From the IMG/VR virus record IMGVR_UViG_3300027759_000350, positions 1-27,852 of that record: a DNA stretch of 27,852 nt; one strand, written 5' to 3'. Below are positions 15,130 through 21,993 of this stretch, piece by piece. Source of the DNA: a virus. Numbering within the stretch: position 1 is the first letter of the stretch; every line of letters starts with the position of its first letter. A model generated the notes under the pieces. That model saw only the letters and a program-made list of their open reading frames with translations. It ran no database searches and was not told where the DNA came from. A program made the translations under genes and the position numbers.

Positions 15130-15206
15130 GGCCATGTAGCCGAATTGGTATAGGCAACGAACTTAAAATTCGTAATTTGTCGGTTCGAGTCCGACCATGG
15201 CTACCA
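15130..15206 (+). tRNA. tRNA with anticodon UAA (predicted tRNA-Leu), short variable loop, encoded CCA
   Basis: A full cloverleaf of 77 nt folds: acceptor GGCCATG with CATGGCT (first pair G-U), TA at 8-9, D stem GCC/GGC with GG in the loop, anticodon stem ACGAA/TTCGT around CTTAAAA (anticodon TAA), 5-nt variable loop, T stem GTCGG/CCGAC around TTCGAGT, discriminator A and encoded CCA. UAA reads UUA leucine codons, common in this AT-rich genome. Bacterial tRNA-Leu normally has a long variable arm, so the class I form is unusual. Confidence 0.92.
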
Positions 15207-15230
15207 TTTTTCATTTGAGATGGAATTTTG

Positions 15231-15238
15231 TATAAATA
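15231..15238 (+). promoter_or_regulatory. T4-type late promoter TATAAATA
   Basis: An exact box 25 nt after the tRNA ends 9 nt before ATG 15248, predicting a leader of about 4 nt. It heads the three-gene paralogue cluster. Confidence 0.7.
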
Positions 15239-15247
15239 ACTAGATAT

Positions 15248-15766
15248 ATGAAACCATTTCACTATAACCAAGATCCACTGTATGCAGTAGCTGCATCAAT
15301 TCTCGCAGGCCAAACCGTTACTGAAGACGTCACTCTTGAAGAAGGAGTAGAAGATATTGCAGCTAATGTTGCCAATTTTAAAAAAGGTGACAAAACCAAC
15401 TTTGGTGTAGTCACCGATGTTTCTTCCACCAGTATCACTTTTAAAGCAAAGGACCTACCAGTCACAAAGATTGCTTTCAACCAACGCAAGATGGGCAGCA
15501 AAGATTTTGTACTTGACAAACTAATTAAGCTTAAGGAAAGCGAAGGCATAAAAGAAGGTGAAGAAGATTTTTATTCACAAAAGATGATTAAAAATCAATT
15601 AAACACAATTGTTCGTAATGCAAATGTATGTCTTCAAATGATTGAGGCTGGTCGCAAATTTCCTGAATGGGCACAGAGTGAAATTGCAGTATCTGAGGCT
15701 GGCATTGTAAGTGTCACTGAGTTTATGGAATCACACTCAGATGGTGTTAAACTAGGTGAAGCATAA
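15248..15766 (+). CDS. Late protein with N-terminal FHYNQD motif and beta-barrel-like domain (paralogue 1)
   Basis: The 172-residue protein starts MKPFHYNQDPLYAVAASILA, shared with the next gene. Then comes an acidic linker with TLEEGVED, then a domain (about 40-98: FKKGDKTNFGVV, ITFKAKDLPVTKIAFN, RKMGSKDFVLDKLIKLKE) shared with the third gene. The C-terminal half is helical. LEE and IKE sites resemble prohead-protease cut points. I recognise the middle domain from predicted virion proteins of marine phages; its function is unknown. It is driven by the late promoter just upstream. Confidence 0.7.
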   Translation: MKPFHYNQDPLYAVAASILAGQTVTEDVTLEEGVEDIAANVANFKKGDKTNFGVVTDVSSTSITFKAKDLPVTKIAFNQRKMGSKDFVLDKLIKLKESEGIKEGEEDFYSQKMIKNQLNTIVRNANVCLQMIEAGRKFPEWAQSEIAVSEAGIVSVTEFMESHSDGVKLGEA

Positions 15767-15786
15767 ACCTATAACAACAATAATAT

Positions 15787-16041
15787 ATGAACCCATTTCA
15801 CTATAACCAAGACACTGTAGCAGATGCAGCGGCTTCAATACTTGAAGCATCATCTGATGAACTTGCGTCACTTACAAAGGTGATGCTTAGCGCTGGTGCT
15901 TCATATGGAGACATTAATGCTGTGCGAGATAAACTTGGTTCTGACCCAAGCAGTGTATTTCTCTTGAAAATTGCAAATGTAATTGCACATGACACATCAC
16001 TCTTTAACTCTTTTGTGCAAGCATACAAACTTCAAAAATAA
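15787..16041 (+). CDS. Short late protein with FHYNQD motif (paralogue 2)
   Basis: The 84-residue protein starts MNPFHYNQDTVADAAASILE, aligning with the preceding gene over about 20 residues and over the first 27 nt almost base for base. It then diverges to a helical domain (ELASLTKVMLSAGASYGDIN, VFLLKIANVIAHD). The shared leader suggests a targeting or assembly signal rather than a fold. It ends 3 nt before the next gene. Function unknown, probably virion-associated. Confidence 0.65.
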   Translation: MNPFHYNQDTVADAAASILEASSDELASLTKVMLSAGASYGDINAVRDKLGSDPSSVFLLKIANVIAHDTSLFNSFVQAYKLQK

Positions 16042-16044
16042 ACT

Positions 16045-16689
16045 ATGAAAAATACTGACACTCTACTAGAAAACGCCCGTGCATTAATCACATCTACAAA
16101 ATTAGATGAAAATGTTGACCACATCAAGTCACTCGTTTCAACTGTTAAAATAGGCGACTCTACTAATTTTGGTAAAGTCCTTGAAATTGGTGCAAACAGT
16201 ATTACATTCAAAGCTAAAGATTTACCAAAGACCACAATTCCTTTTAATGCCCGTAAAATGGGAAGCAGAGACTATGTGCTTGACAAGCTCATTAAATTAA
16301 AAGAAAATAAACTTGAAGAAGTACTTGACCCTAATGACGATGCAGGTGTTTGGATTGATGATTTCGTAAAGAGTGACAATCCTAAATTTGCAGGTAAAAG
16401 CAAAGAACAACGTATCAAAATGGCTCTTGGTGCCTGGTATGCAGCACAGAAAAAAGAAAGTTTAGGTGAAGAAACACTCAAAGAATTGTACTCAATTAAG
16501 ACTTCTGCAGTTCGTACTCTTATGGCTGAATTTACATCATTAGATGCAGTTGAACTTGAAGACTTTTTCAAGGCAGCACAAGCGTATTTTGCAAAAGAAG
16601 GTGATGAATTTGACAATGACGATTTTAATGATTTGTCTATTATAATGGACAAAGCTGCAAAAAGATGGCATAATCGTGCTACAAATTAA
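16045..16689 (+). CDS. Late protein with shared beta-barrel-like domain and WIxDFxxSDxPxFxGKS motif (paralogue 3)
   Basis: The 214-residue protein has the domain VKIGDSTNFGKVLEIG, ITFKAKDLPKTTIPFN, RKMGSRDYVLDKLIKLKE, closely matching paralogue 1. It is followed by DAGVWIDDFVKSDNPKFAGK and IKMALGAWYAAQKKE, a short module I recognise from many marine-phage head proteins. The C-terminus is acidic and helical (LDAVELEDFFKAAQAYFAKE). LEEV and LGEE are candidate prohead-protease sites. It is the last gene before a strong terminator. A head role is likely but unproven. Confidence 0.7.
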   Translation: MKNTDTLLENARALITSTKLDENVDHIKSLVSTVKIGDSTNFGKVLEIGANSITFKAKDLPKTTIPFNARKMGSRDYVLDKLIKLKENKLEEVLDPNDDAGVWIDDFVKSDNPKFAGKSKEQRIKMALGAWYAAQKKESLGEETLKELYSIKTSAVRTLMAEFTSLDAVELEDFFKAAQAYFAKEGDEFDNDDFNDLSIIMDKAAKRWHNRATN

Positions 16690-16717
16690 TATTATAAACC
16701 AAGATAAAATATACATA

Positions 16718-16752
16718 AAAAACCTCAGATTTTTTACAGTCTGAGGTTTTTT
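16718..16752 (+). terminator. Rho-independent terminator
   Basis: AACCTCAGA and TCTGAGGTT pair perfectly around a 10-nt loop, extended by A-run and T-run pairing, and the 3' side ends in six Ts. It closes the 15248-16689 operon. Confidence 0.92.
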
Positions 16753-16820
16753 GCGTATATATAATTTATGACTACATCACGTTGGTGTAGTACACTACAA
16801 ACACAAACACACAAAAACAA

Positions 16821-17087
16821 ATGAATAAAAACGCATATGAAATCCGTCTGGAAGTATTAAGCCTCGCACATGCTGACATTAGTCAGCTCTACTATGAAAA
16901 GTTGAATGTTCTTAGAGAACAAGATCAACGCACTATGGAAGACTATTATAAAAAAATGGATGTTGACCGCATGACTCCTCTTCCAAAAATGAGCTTTAAT
17001 GCCGAAGCAATTGAAGCATTAGTTCCATCAACAGAAGCTATTAAAAAACGTGCTGTAGAACTCTACACCTTTGTTGAAGGAGTATAA
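16821..17087 (+). CDS. Small conserved phage protein (NAYEIRLxVL family)
   Basis: The 88-residue helical protein starts MNKNAYEIRLEVLSLAHADI, a pattern I recognise from small proteins of T4-like phages. The middle is rich in charged helix (LREQDQRTMEDYYKKMDVDR) and the C-terminus is helical. A TATAAT at 16760-16765 just after the terminator could be its -10, though no good -35 is in place. The leader is A/C-rich (CACACAAAAACAA) without Shine-Dalgarno. Function unknown. Confidence 0.68.
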   Translation: MNKNAYEIRLEVLSLAHADISQLYYEKLNVLREQDQRTMEDYYKKMDVDRMTPLPKMSFNAEAIEALVPSTEAIKKRAVELYTFVEGV

Positions 17088-17096
17088 ACTAACCCT

Positions 17097-17137
17097 GTGA
17101 TGGGGTTGTTCTATCACTGTTATAGCAACCCCATCAC
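17097..17137. terminator. Long hairpin between convergent genes, probable bidirectional terminator
   Basis: GTGATGGGGTTG pairs perfectly with CAACCCCATCAC (12 bp), with an inner CTAT/ATAG stem. It fills the 56-nt gap between the convergent stops at 17087 and 17144. Neither side has a T-run, so it may stop polymerase inefficiently or protect both 3' ends from exonucleases. Confidence 0.7.
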
Positions 17138-17143
17138 GTCAAT

Positions 17144-17944
17144 TTACAATCTGTGGCGTACAACTGGCACATTATAGAGCCAATTGACAGAGTCACTAAA
17201 GCCTGATCCCCAGTGGTGCACACTAAATTGATACACTGCTCGCGCACGGGACAATATAAAGAAATCTACTAGAGTGTCTAGCACATTGCCATCCTCTAAT
17301 GTCAAATGAGCTGGAATTGATGGTGTAGATTTTATTCCCCATCTTTCTGCTATTATTTGTTTTATTTCAAACGAATCAGACATTACTAAACATGGAATAT
17401 TACTCTGTGCCTTTATCTTTTCTATTACTGATAAATTTTTAATAATATCATTTAGCGTGTGTGGCACGACATCGCCGACTTGGGTTTTAAATGATAAAAT
17501 ATCACCAGCCCGGATGTGTATAACTCTATAGTCTTTTAAACCTTCTAGCGCACTCTGAATTGCCATTTCGCATTCGTGTGTCGGTTGTAAATAGTTTCGT
17601 ATAGAGCATGAAACTCTCCGAGGTATTTTAAAAATTGGCCAAACATTTGTGTATATGCCAAGATCATATTTTCTTAAATTTCGTAGTGGTCCTAGTTCTT
17701 CTAAAGAACTTTTTAGTATACGACTCGTCATATTTCCAATGTCTTGAAAGTTCACAATATCCTCAAGCGGAATAGGCGGGGTTGTATTAGTAGAGTTTAA
17801 ATATTTTCCCATTGGATGATGTCTAAAATCCATTTCAAATGGAATTGAATATTCATCGCACAGTTGCTTGCACGCAATCGACCCACGGATAAAGTCTCCT
17901 AAACCCATTCCCCTTTCCTTTACAAAATAGCTTTGCATTAACAT
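17144..17944 (-). CDS. Fucosyltransferase-like glycosyltransferase
   Basis: The only convincing - strand gene. From ATG at 17944 it encodes 266 residues. Early GMGLGDFIRGS suits a nucleotide-sugar or substrate loop. VIHIRAGDIL (141-150) matches the HxRxGD signature of fucosyltransferase-type GT-B enzymes (GT11/GT23 relatives). CLVMSDSFEIKQII and the C-terminal FSVHHWGSGFSDSVNWLY resemble the donor-binding end of the same superfamily. It would transfer a sugar, possibly fucose from GDP-fucose, to a surface glycan, phage structure or small molecule. Another ATG at 17938 is possible. A longer frame back to 18076 overlaps the divergent gene and is rejected. It is transcribed from the palindromic late promoter at 17953-17964. 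Confidence 0.72.
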   Translation of the reverse strand: MLMQSYFVKERGMGLGDFIRGSIACKQLCDEYSIPFEMDFRHHPMGKYLNSTNTTPPIPLEDIVNFQDIGNMTSRILKSSLEELGPLRNLRKYDLGIYTNVWPIFKIPRRVSCSIRNYLQPTHECEMAIQSALEGLKDYRVIHIRAGDILSFKTQVGDVVPHTLNDIIKNLSVIEKIKAQSNIPCLVMSDSFEIKQIIAERWGIKSTPSIPAHLTLEDGNVLDTLVDFFILSRARAVYQFSVHHWGSGFSDSVNWLYNVPVVRHRL

Positions 17945-17952
17945 AATGAAGA

Positions 17953-17964
17953 TATTTATAAATA
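17953..17964. promoter_or_regulatory. Palindromic bidirectional late promoter TATTTATAAATA
   Basis: The 12-mer is a perfect palindrome, so each strand carries an exact TATAAATA. The + box ends 6 nt before ATG 17971. The - box ends 8 nt before the ATG at 17944. Predicted leaders are about 1 and 3 nt, so one 12-bp element could drive two divergent, essentially leaderless messages. Confidence 0.7.
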
Positions 17965-17970
17965 CCATAG

Positions 17971-18624
17971 ATGAAAGTAACAAATCAAAATATTGCCATA
18001 TTAGAAGATGACACTCATATTTCACACTGGGTTGAAGAGTCTGGTCGATTAGATCATGATAGATATGCATTGCCAATTATTTTACAACATATAAAACCCG
18101 GAGACACTGTTGTTGATGCGGGTGCATTTATTGGAGACCACACAGTTGCATATTGTAATGCTGTTGGGGAGTCTGGACATGTCCATGCATTTGAGCCAAA
18201 CAAAAGGGCATATGAATGTTTAGAGCACAACTGCAAGTCTGCAAAAACATACAATTTAGGCTTATCAAATATTGCTGAAACAGTCTACTATTCTGAAGAT
18301 AGGAATGCCGGGGCTGGACGAATTTTGCATGATGTTACGACATCAACACAAATAAAAACCATTACGTTAGACTCATTGCAACTTAGTGCCCTAGATTTTC
18401 TAAAAATAGATGTTGAAGGTTATGAGGTTGCTGTTCTTGAGGGTGCAGCTCTAACAATAAAAAAATATCGTCCAAAAATGTGGATTGAAATTAATGTTGG
18501 TGCACTCGGTCAGCAGGGCAAAACTGCAGCTGACATTGAATCATTTTTGTCAAAACTAGACTATACATACACTGCCTTTCCAGAGATTGGTGAACAATAC
18601 GATTTACTTTGCATACCAGCATGA
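17971..18624 (+). CDS. FkbM-family methyltransferase
   Basis: The 217-residue SAM-dependent methyltransferase has motif I VVDAGAFIGDHT (47-58), HAFEPNKRAYECLEHN with the acidic ribose-binding residue, NLGLSN, and the FkbM-type FLKIDVEGYEVAVLEGA. FkbM enzymes usually O-methylate sugars or other hydroxyls, matching its glycosyltransferase neighbours. It overlaps the next gene by 4 nt (ATGA), giving a three-gene operon from the bidirectional late promoter. The N-terminus (ILEDDTHISHWVEESGRLDH) is also typical of the family. Confidence 0.9.
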   Translation: MKVTNQNIAILEDDTHISHWVEESGRLDHDRYALPIILQHIKPGDTVVDAGAFIGDHTVAYCNAVGESGHVHAFEPNKRAYECLEHNCKSAKTYNLGLSNIAETVYYSEDRNAGAGRILHDVTTSTQIKTITLDSLQLSALDFLKIDVEGYEVAVLEGAALTIKKYRPKMWIEINVGALGQQGKTAADIESFLSKLDYTYTAFPEIGEQYDLLCIPA

Positions 18625-19307
18625 ATGTCGATATTTTAATACGGTCATACCACAAAGATTTTAGGTGGTTACATCATTCATTAAAGAGTATTAGTCAATA
18701 TTCCTCAGGATTTTCAAACATACACATTGTAGTGCCTGAAACTGATGTTCATTTAATTAGTCATTTAACATGTGAAAAAGTACACCCTACAGTCGACAAT
18801 TGTGATGGCTATCTTGGTCAACAAATAACTAAACTCTATGCCGACACTTGGTGTAAAGGTGACTATGTTCTTCATGTCGACAGTGACTGTGTGTTCTATA
18901 AAAAGTTTTCACCAAAGTGCTTTTTTATTGATGACAGACCAGTGCTCCTTCGTGAAAAATGTGTCGATAGTCCATGGAATGCAATATCAGAAAAAACATT
19001 AGGATGGTATGATGAATATGAATATATGAGACGCCACCCAACAATATACCCAACTTGGCTCTATGCAAAGTTTAGAGAATGGATTAAAGAGACTCATGGG
19101 TGTGAACTTGATCATTGGATAAGTACGCGTGATCGTCATGAATTTAGTGAATTTAATACAATGGGGCAATGGGCATACAAGTTTTATAAAGACTCATTTG
19201 TTTGGTGCAATCCTAGTGAATTTACTGAATATTGTAAACAATACTGGTCATGGGGTGGACTTGATGACTCTATAATTTCTGAAATTGATGGTCTTTTAAA
19301 AAAATAA
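18621..19307 (+). CDS. DxD glycosyltransferase (DUF6492-like)
   Basis: The 228-residue protein starts with a Rossmann-type strand (MNVDILIRSYHKDFRWLHHS). DYVLHVDSDCVF (81-92) carries the DxD metal-binding motif of GT-A glycosyltransferases, and RPVLLREKCVDSPWN and EFSEFNTMGQWAYKF follow. The pattern resembles DUF6492-type transferases. Donor and acceptor are unknown. The ATGA overlap sets the start; a TTG at 18609 is rejected. It is two bases from the next glycosyltransferase, so both probably build one glycan. Confidence 0.8.
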   Translation: MNVDILIRSYHKDFRWLHHSLKSISQYSSGFSNIHIVVPETDVHLISHLTCEKVHPTVDNCDGYLGQQITKLYADTWCKGDYVLHVDSDCVFYKKFSPKCFFIDDRPVLLREKCVDSPWNAISEKTLGWYDEYEYMRRHPTIYPTWLYAKFREWIKETHGCELDHWISTRDRHEFSEFNTMGQWAYKFYKDSFVWCNPSEFTEYCKQYWSWGGLDDSIISEIDGLLKK

Positions 19308-19309
19308 CT

Positions 19310-19981
19310 ATGTCAGTAAAAATACTAAACGTTTCAACTGCTGGTCAACATAAAGAGTTGGCACAGTTACTAAATGACGAAATAGTTTTATATTGTAAAC
19401 AACACATTGATATTGTACAGTTGACAGACACTTGTGTTGGAAGTTTTCAGACAGTTGGATTTTTTAATTCATGTGTGTCTAAAATAAATTCAATAATTGC
19501 AGAGCTAAACTCTTTGGGTAACTCTGATTTTTTAATCTATCTCGACAGCGATATTTGTGTTTGTGATAATGTTGTTCTAATTATGATTGAAGAACTAGAA
19601 CATTATGATGCAGCATTTCAACAAGACAGCCCAAATGCGCTATGTGGCGGAATGTTTATTTGCAGAAAAAATCAAAAGACTTTGACGTTTTTTCAAAATA
19701 TATTAGACTCACTGTTAAAAGATCAAGAATATTACCAGAGTAAAGAATGTGATCAGACTGCATTAAATGAACAACTCTTGTCTGGCATTTTAGACTATAA
19801 AGTACTCAGCAAAAGATTTACAACATACGGCAATATATGTGAAGGCCTATGGGATCCTAGATGTGCTGAGTTTGAATTACCGCATAATTTAGTTGCCTTT
19901 CATGCAAATTTTACTGTAGGCATTGAGAATAAAAATGAATTATTGCGTCGAGTTCGGCATAAATTTTCATGTGTACAATAG
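19310..19981 (+). CDS. DxD glycosyltransferase (nucleotide-diphospho-sugar transferase family)
   Basis: The 223-residue protein has FLIYLDSDICVCDN (74-87) with the DxD motif, AAFQQDSPNALCGGMFICRK (acceptor/donor loop) and ECDQTALNEQLL, the order seen in PF03407-type nucleotide-diphospho-sugar transferases. HNLVAFHANF near the end holds a His that often contacts the metal or donor. It is the third gene of the FkbM-GT-GT operon. The -35 element of the UV endonuclease promoter lies within its last codons. Confidence 0.82.
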   Translation: MSVKILNVSTAGQHKELAQLLNDEIVLYCKQHIDIVQLTDTCVGSFQTVGFFNSCVSKINSIIAELNSLGNSDFLIYLDSDICVCDNVVLIMIEELEHYDAAFQQDSPNALCGGMFICRKNQKTLTFFQNILDSLLKDQEYYQSKECDQTALNEQLLSGILDYKVLSKRFTTYGNICEGLWDPRCAEFELPHNLVAFHANFTVGIENKNELLRRVRHKFSCVQ

Positions 19982-20000
19982 CGGCAAAATAGTGTATAAT
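19971..20000 (+). promoter_or_regulatory. Early-type promoter for UV endonuclease, leaderless geometry
   Basis: GTGTAC (19971-19976), 18-nt spacer, TATAAT (19995-20000). Only 5 nt (ACACC) separate the -10 from ATG 20006, so transcription would begin at or next to the start codon. Confidence 0.75.
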
Positions 20001-20005
20001 ACACC

Positions 20006-20923
20006 ATGACACCACGCCTCGGCCTTGTTTGTATCAGCGAAAAACTCACGCACCAAAAATTCACTGCAAAGACGATGACTCGAAAGCAGTTTGTTACACT
20101 CGGTCGAGAGGCCGGTCTCAAAGTCTTGTCTGAGCGAATCTTGCATAACTCAACGCATATACTTCGCACACTTCAGGCCTGTTATGCCTCTGGTGCTCGT
20201 CACTATCGCGTCAGCAGTTCAATGTTTCCGCTCATTACTGACTGCACCCTAGAGTTATCCTATAGAGACATACATAATTTTGATGTTGTACAGCAAAACT
20301 TACGAGCAGCTGGTGATTGGGCCCGTGCACATGACATTACACTAAGCTCTCATCCTGATCAATTTAATGTCCTATCAAGCTATCGGGATGATGTTGTACT
20401 CAAGACTGTCCGGGAACTTAATCATCAGAGTGAAGTGCTTGACATGATGGGTTGCACACAAGACTACAACTCTCCAATGTGTCTACATCTCAACAAGACA
20501 CCAGACTTTAAGCGTGAATCTGTTGAGGAGTACGTTAGTCGTTTCCTAACAAACTTGGCACTTTGCAACTCTGGTGTGCAGGCTCGCCTTGTGCTTGAAA
20601 ACGAGGACAAGGCATATTGGAACTGCGAGAACTTGCACACGCATTTTTCACGACACATTCCGCTTGTCTATGATAATCTGCATGATGTTTGTAACCCGTC
20701 AAGTGACAGTCACACAAATGCTGCACTATTTAAGGACACATGGGGAAGCTTCACACCAGTTTTTCATTGGAGTGAGGGCATTGGCAGCACCCGCAGTCAT
20801 ATTGACTATGCAACACATCTCCCCAGTGTGGTAGATTCTAACCGAAATGTGACCTGGGAGGTCGAATTAAAGGCAAAAGACAATGCAATTTGTCACATTT
20901 TGGACACTTTTTTCGGCCGGTAG
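20006..20923 (+). CDS. uvsE: UV DNA damage endonuclease (UvdE/UvsE family)
   Basis: The 305-residue TIM-barrel protein begins RLGLVCISEKL, the first barrel strand, supporting the start. HYRVSSSMFPLITD, LSSHPDQFNVLSS, CLHLNKTPDFKRE, LVLENEDKAYW, PLVYDNLHDVCNP and FHWSEGIGSTRSH are the metal-ligand and active-site segments of the family. The enzyme nicks DNA 5' of pyrimidine dimers and starts an alternative excision pathway. In a marine phage it would protect the genome or infected cell from sunlight damage. Codon use is slightly richer in G and C than its neighbours, compatible with separate acquisition. Confidence 0.93.
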   Translation: MTPRLGLVCISEKLTHQKFTAKTMTRKQFVTLGREAGLKVLSERILHNSTHILRTLQACYASGARHYRVSSSMFPLITDCTLELSYRDIHNFDVVQQNLRAAGDWARAHDITLSSHPDQFNVLSSYRDDVVLKTVRELNHQSEVLDMMGCTQDYNSPMCLHLNKTPDFKRESVEEYVSRFLTNLALCNSGVQARLVLENEDKAYWNCENLHTHFSRHIPLVYDNLHDVCNPSSDSHTNAALFKDTWGSFTPVFHWSEGIGSTRSHIDYATHLPSVVDSNRNVTWEVELKAKDNAICHILDTFFGR

Positions 20924-20933
20924 AAACTTTTTT

Positions 20934-21033
20934 TCTATACCCTGTATACAATAGACCACTTTTTTCACTTTTTATGAAAAAAGATGTGTACTTTTGCTGA
21001 GTTTCTTGCTATAATAACCATGTAAGCAACAAT
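20934..21033 (+). promoter_or_regulatory. Early promoter cassette, copy B
   Basis: The dyad ATACC-CT-GTAT, the inverted repeat TTTTTTCACTTTTTATGAAA, -35 GTGTAC (20986-20991), 18-nt spacer, -10 TATAAT (21010-21015) and leader AACCATGTAAGCAACAAT are in the same register as copy A. The leader is identical to copy A up to ATG 21034. Confidence 0.85.
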
Positions 21034-21237
21034 ATGAAAAACGAAACCAACACCGCCCTTGAAGCCCGTAAGTCCCTCATTGCAAAAATCGCTCAGCGAC
21101 ATGCATCAGAACGCAAACTCGTATCTTCTCTCGAAGTAAAGAAAAGCACTGATGTTGAAAGCGAGTATACCTCTATGGTTCGTGATGAATTTGAAAAAGT
21201 TCTGAAAGCTTCTACCTTTAATCCTATTAGCCTCTAA
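21034..21237 (+). CDS. Small early protein of unknown function
   Basis: The 67-residue, mainly helical charged protein contains ARKSLIAKIAQRHASERKLV and YTSMVRDEFEKVLKAS. No family is recognised and no membrane segment or cysteine is present. It is first behind a strong early promoter cassette, so it is probably expressed soon after infection. Two more small genes follow at 19-nt and 32-nt gaps and may share the transcript. Confidence 0.65.
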   Translation: MKNETNTALEARKSLIAKIAQRHASERKLVSSLEVKKSTDVESEYTSMVRDEFEKVLKASTFNPISL

Positions 21238-21256
21238 TTTTAAGCATCACAACATT

Positions 21257-21475
21257 ATGAAACGACTACCAGTTAAAAGCCATACTCTATCTAAAAAAAT
21301 TCGTTCAACAAACCCTTGGGGTTTAGGCGAGGAACTTGGCAAACAAATTGATTGTTATTGGGATTCTTTTAAAGCTGAATGGCCCAAAGAAAACCATACA
21401 TGGCTTGTAAATTTTTCCATGAAAAATAGACTAAATTCCAGTTTTGTTTTTAAAACTATTTGTAATCATCTTTAA
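21257..21475 (+). CDS. Small basic protein of unknown function
   Basis: The 72-residue protein has a basic N-terminus (MKRLPVKSHTLSKKIRST) and aromatic-rich centre (QIDCYWDSFKAEWPKENHTW). The leader has the recurrent CACAACATT form before ATG, with no Shine-Dalgarno. No family is recognised. It lies in the transcript begun at the copy B promoter and is likely early. Confidence 0.58.
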   Translation: MKRLPVKSHTLSKKIRSTNPWGLGEELGKQIDCYWDSFKAEWPKENHTWLVNFSMKNRLNSSFVFKTICNHL

Positions 21476-21507
21476 TTTTTTCGACAATAATACTACTTAA
21501 ACACACC

Positions 21508-21969
21508 ATGAAACTACAAACTCCTGCGCTACAATCCTTCACACTCAAGAGCAAACATGCTCGCACATACAGTGATGGAGGTCGTTATATTGACAATGGC
21601 TTTAATGTCTATGCTGATTCAAACTTGTCTTCGGCAATTGATGAATTTTTCAATGCAAACAAAATCTGTAGTCTGTCTTTTAAGTGTCGCACTTGGACAA
21701 AACTAAAGAATTTTGTAAGCAAGGTTGAGGCGGCTTCGCTAAAAGAAAGCTTTTCTCTTGAGGACTCGGCTGCCGTCAAATATTCCCATAAGACTGGTTG
21801 TTCATGTGGATGTTCTCCGGGCTTTCAAGTGCGTAAGACTCGCAAGTCTCTCAACGAGTTTCGTAATCATAGTGTCTATGTAAAGTTGGACTATGACTTG
21901 TCCCCTATCAAGGCTGTTCTCCCTGCCTTTGAGAGCATGCTTAAGGCTGAAATTGAGGCTCATGCATAA
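21508..21969 (+). CDS. Unknown protein with CSCGCSPGF cysteine cluster
   Basis: The 153-residue basic protein has the central HKTGCSCGCSPGFQVRKTRK. The three close cysteines, with Cys53/Cys59-type residues earlier (ICSLSFKCRTW), could bind zinc or an iron-sulfur cluster. The Cys-cluster motif with following basic residues recurs in phage hypothetical proteins, but I know no function. The remainder is mixed alpha/beta (VYVKLDYDLSPIKAVLPAFE). It probably continues the early transcript from 21016. Confidence 0.62.
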   Translation: MKLQTPALQSFTLKSKHARTYSDGGRYIDNGFNVYADSNLSSAIDEFFNANKICSLSFKCRTWTKLKNFVSKVEAASLKESFSLEDSAAVKYSHKTGCSCGCSPGFQVRKTRKSLNEFRNHSVYVKLDYDLSPIKAVLPAFESMLKAEIEAHA

Positions 21970-21980
21970 ATAATGTTTTA

Positions 21981-21988
21981 GATAAATA
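21981..21988 (+). promoter_or_regulatory. Late promoter variant GATAAATA, 5 nt before ATG
   Basis: GATAAATA ends 5 nt before ATG 21994, with the leaderless geometry seen at 119, 6635, 22150 and 22431. A second box, CATAAATA (21965-21972), overlaps the upstream stop. Confidence 0.55.
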
Positions 21989-21993
21989 TAGTT

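Noticed and set aside
15130-15206. Suppressor tRNA reading a stop codon
   Set aside because: The anticodon is UAA, which reads the codon UUA; a UAA-stop suppressor would need anticodon UUA.
16788-16800. GTGTAGTACACTAC as a dyad operator before 16821
   Set aside because: It is not a true inverted repeat when reverse-complemented; it is closer to a mirror repeat.
17945-18076. Longer - strand start for the fucosyltransferase-like gene
   Set aside because: It would overlap the divergent methyltransferase and the palindromic promoter; the family-like sequence begins around MQSYFVKERG.
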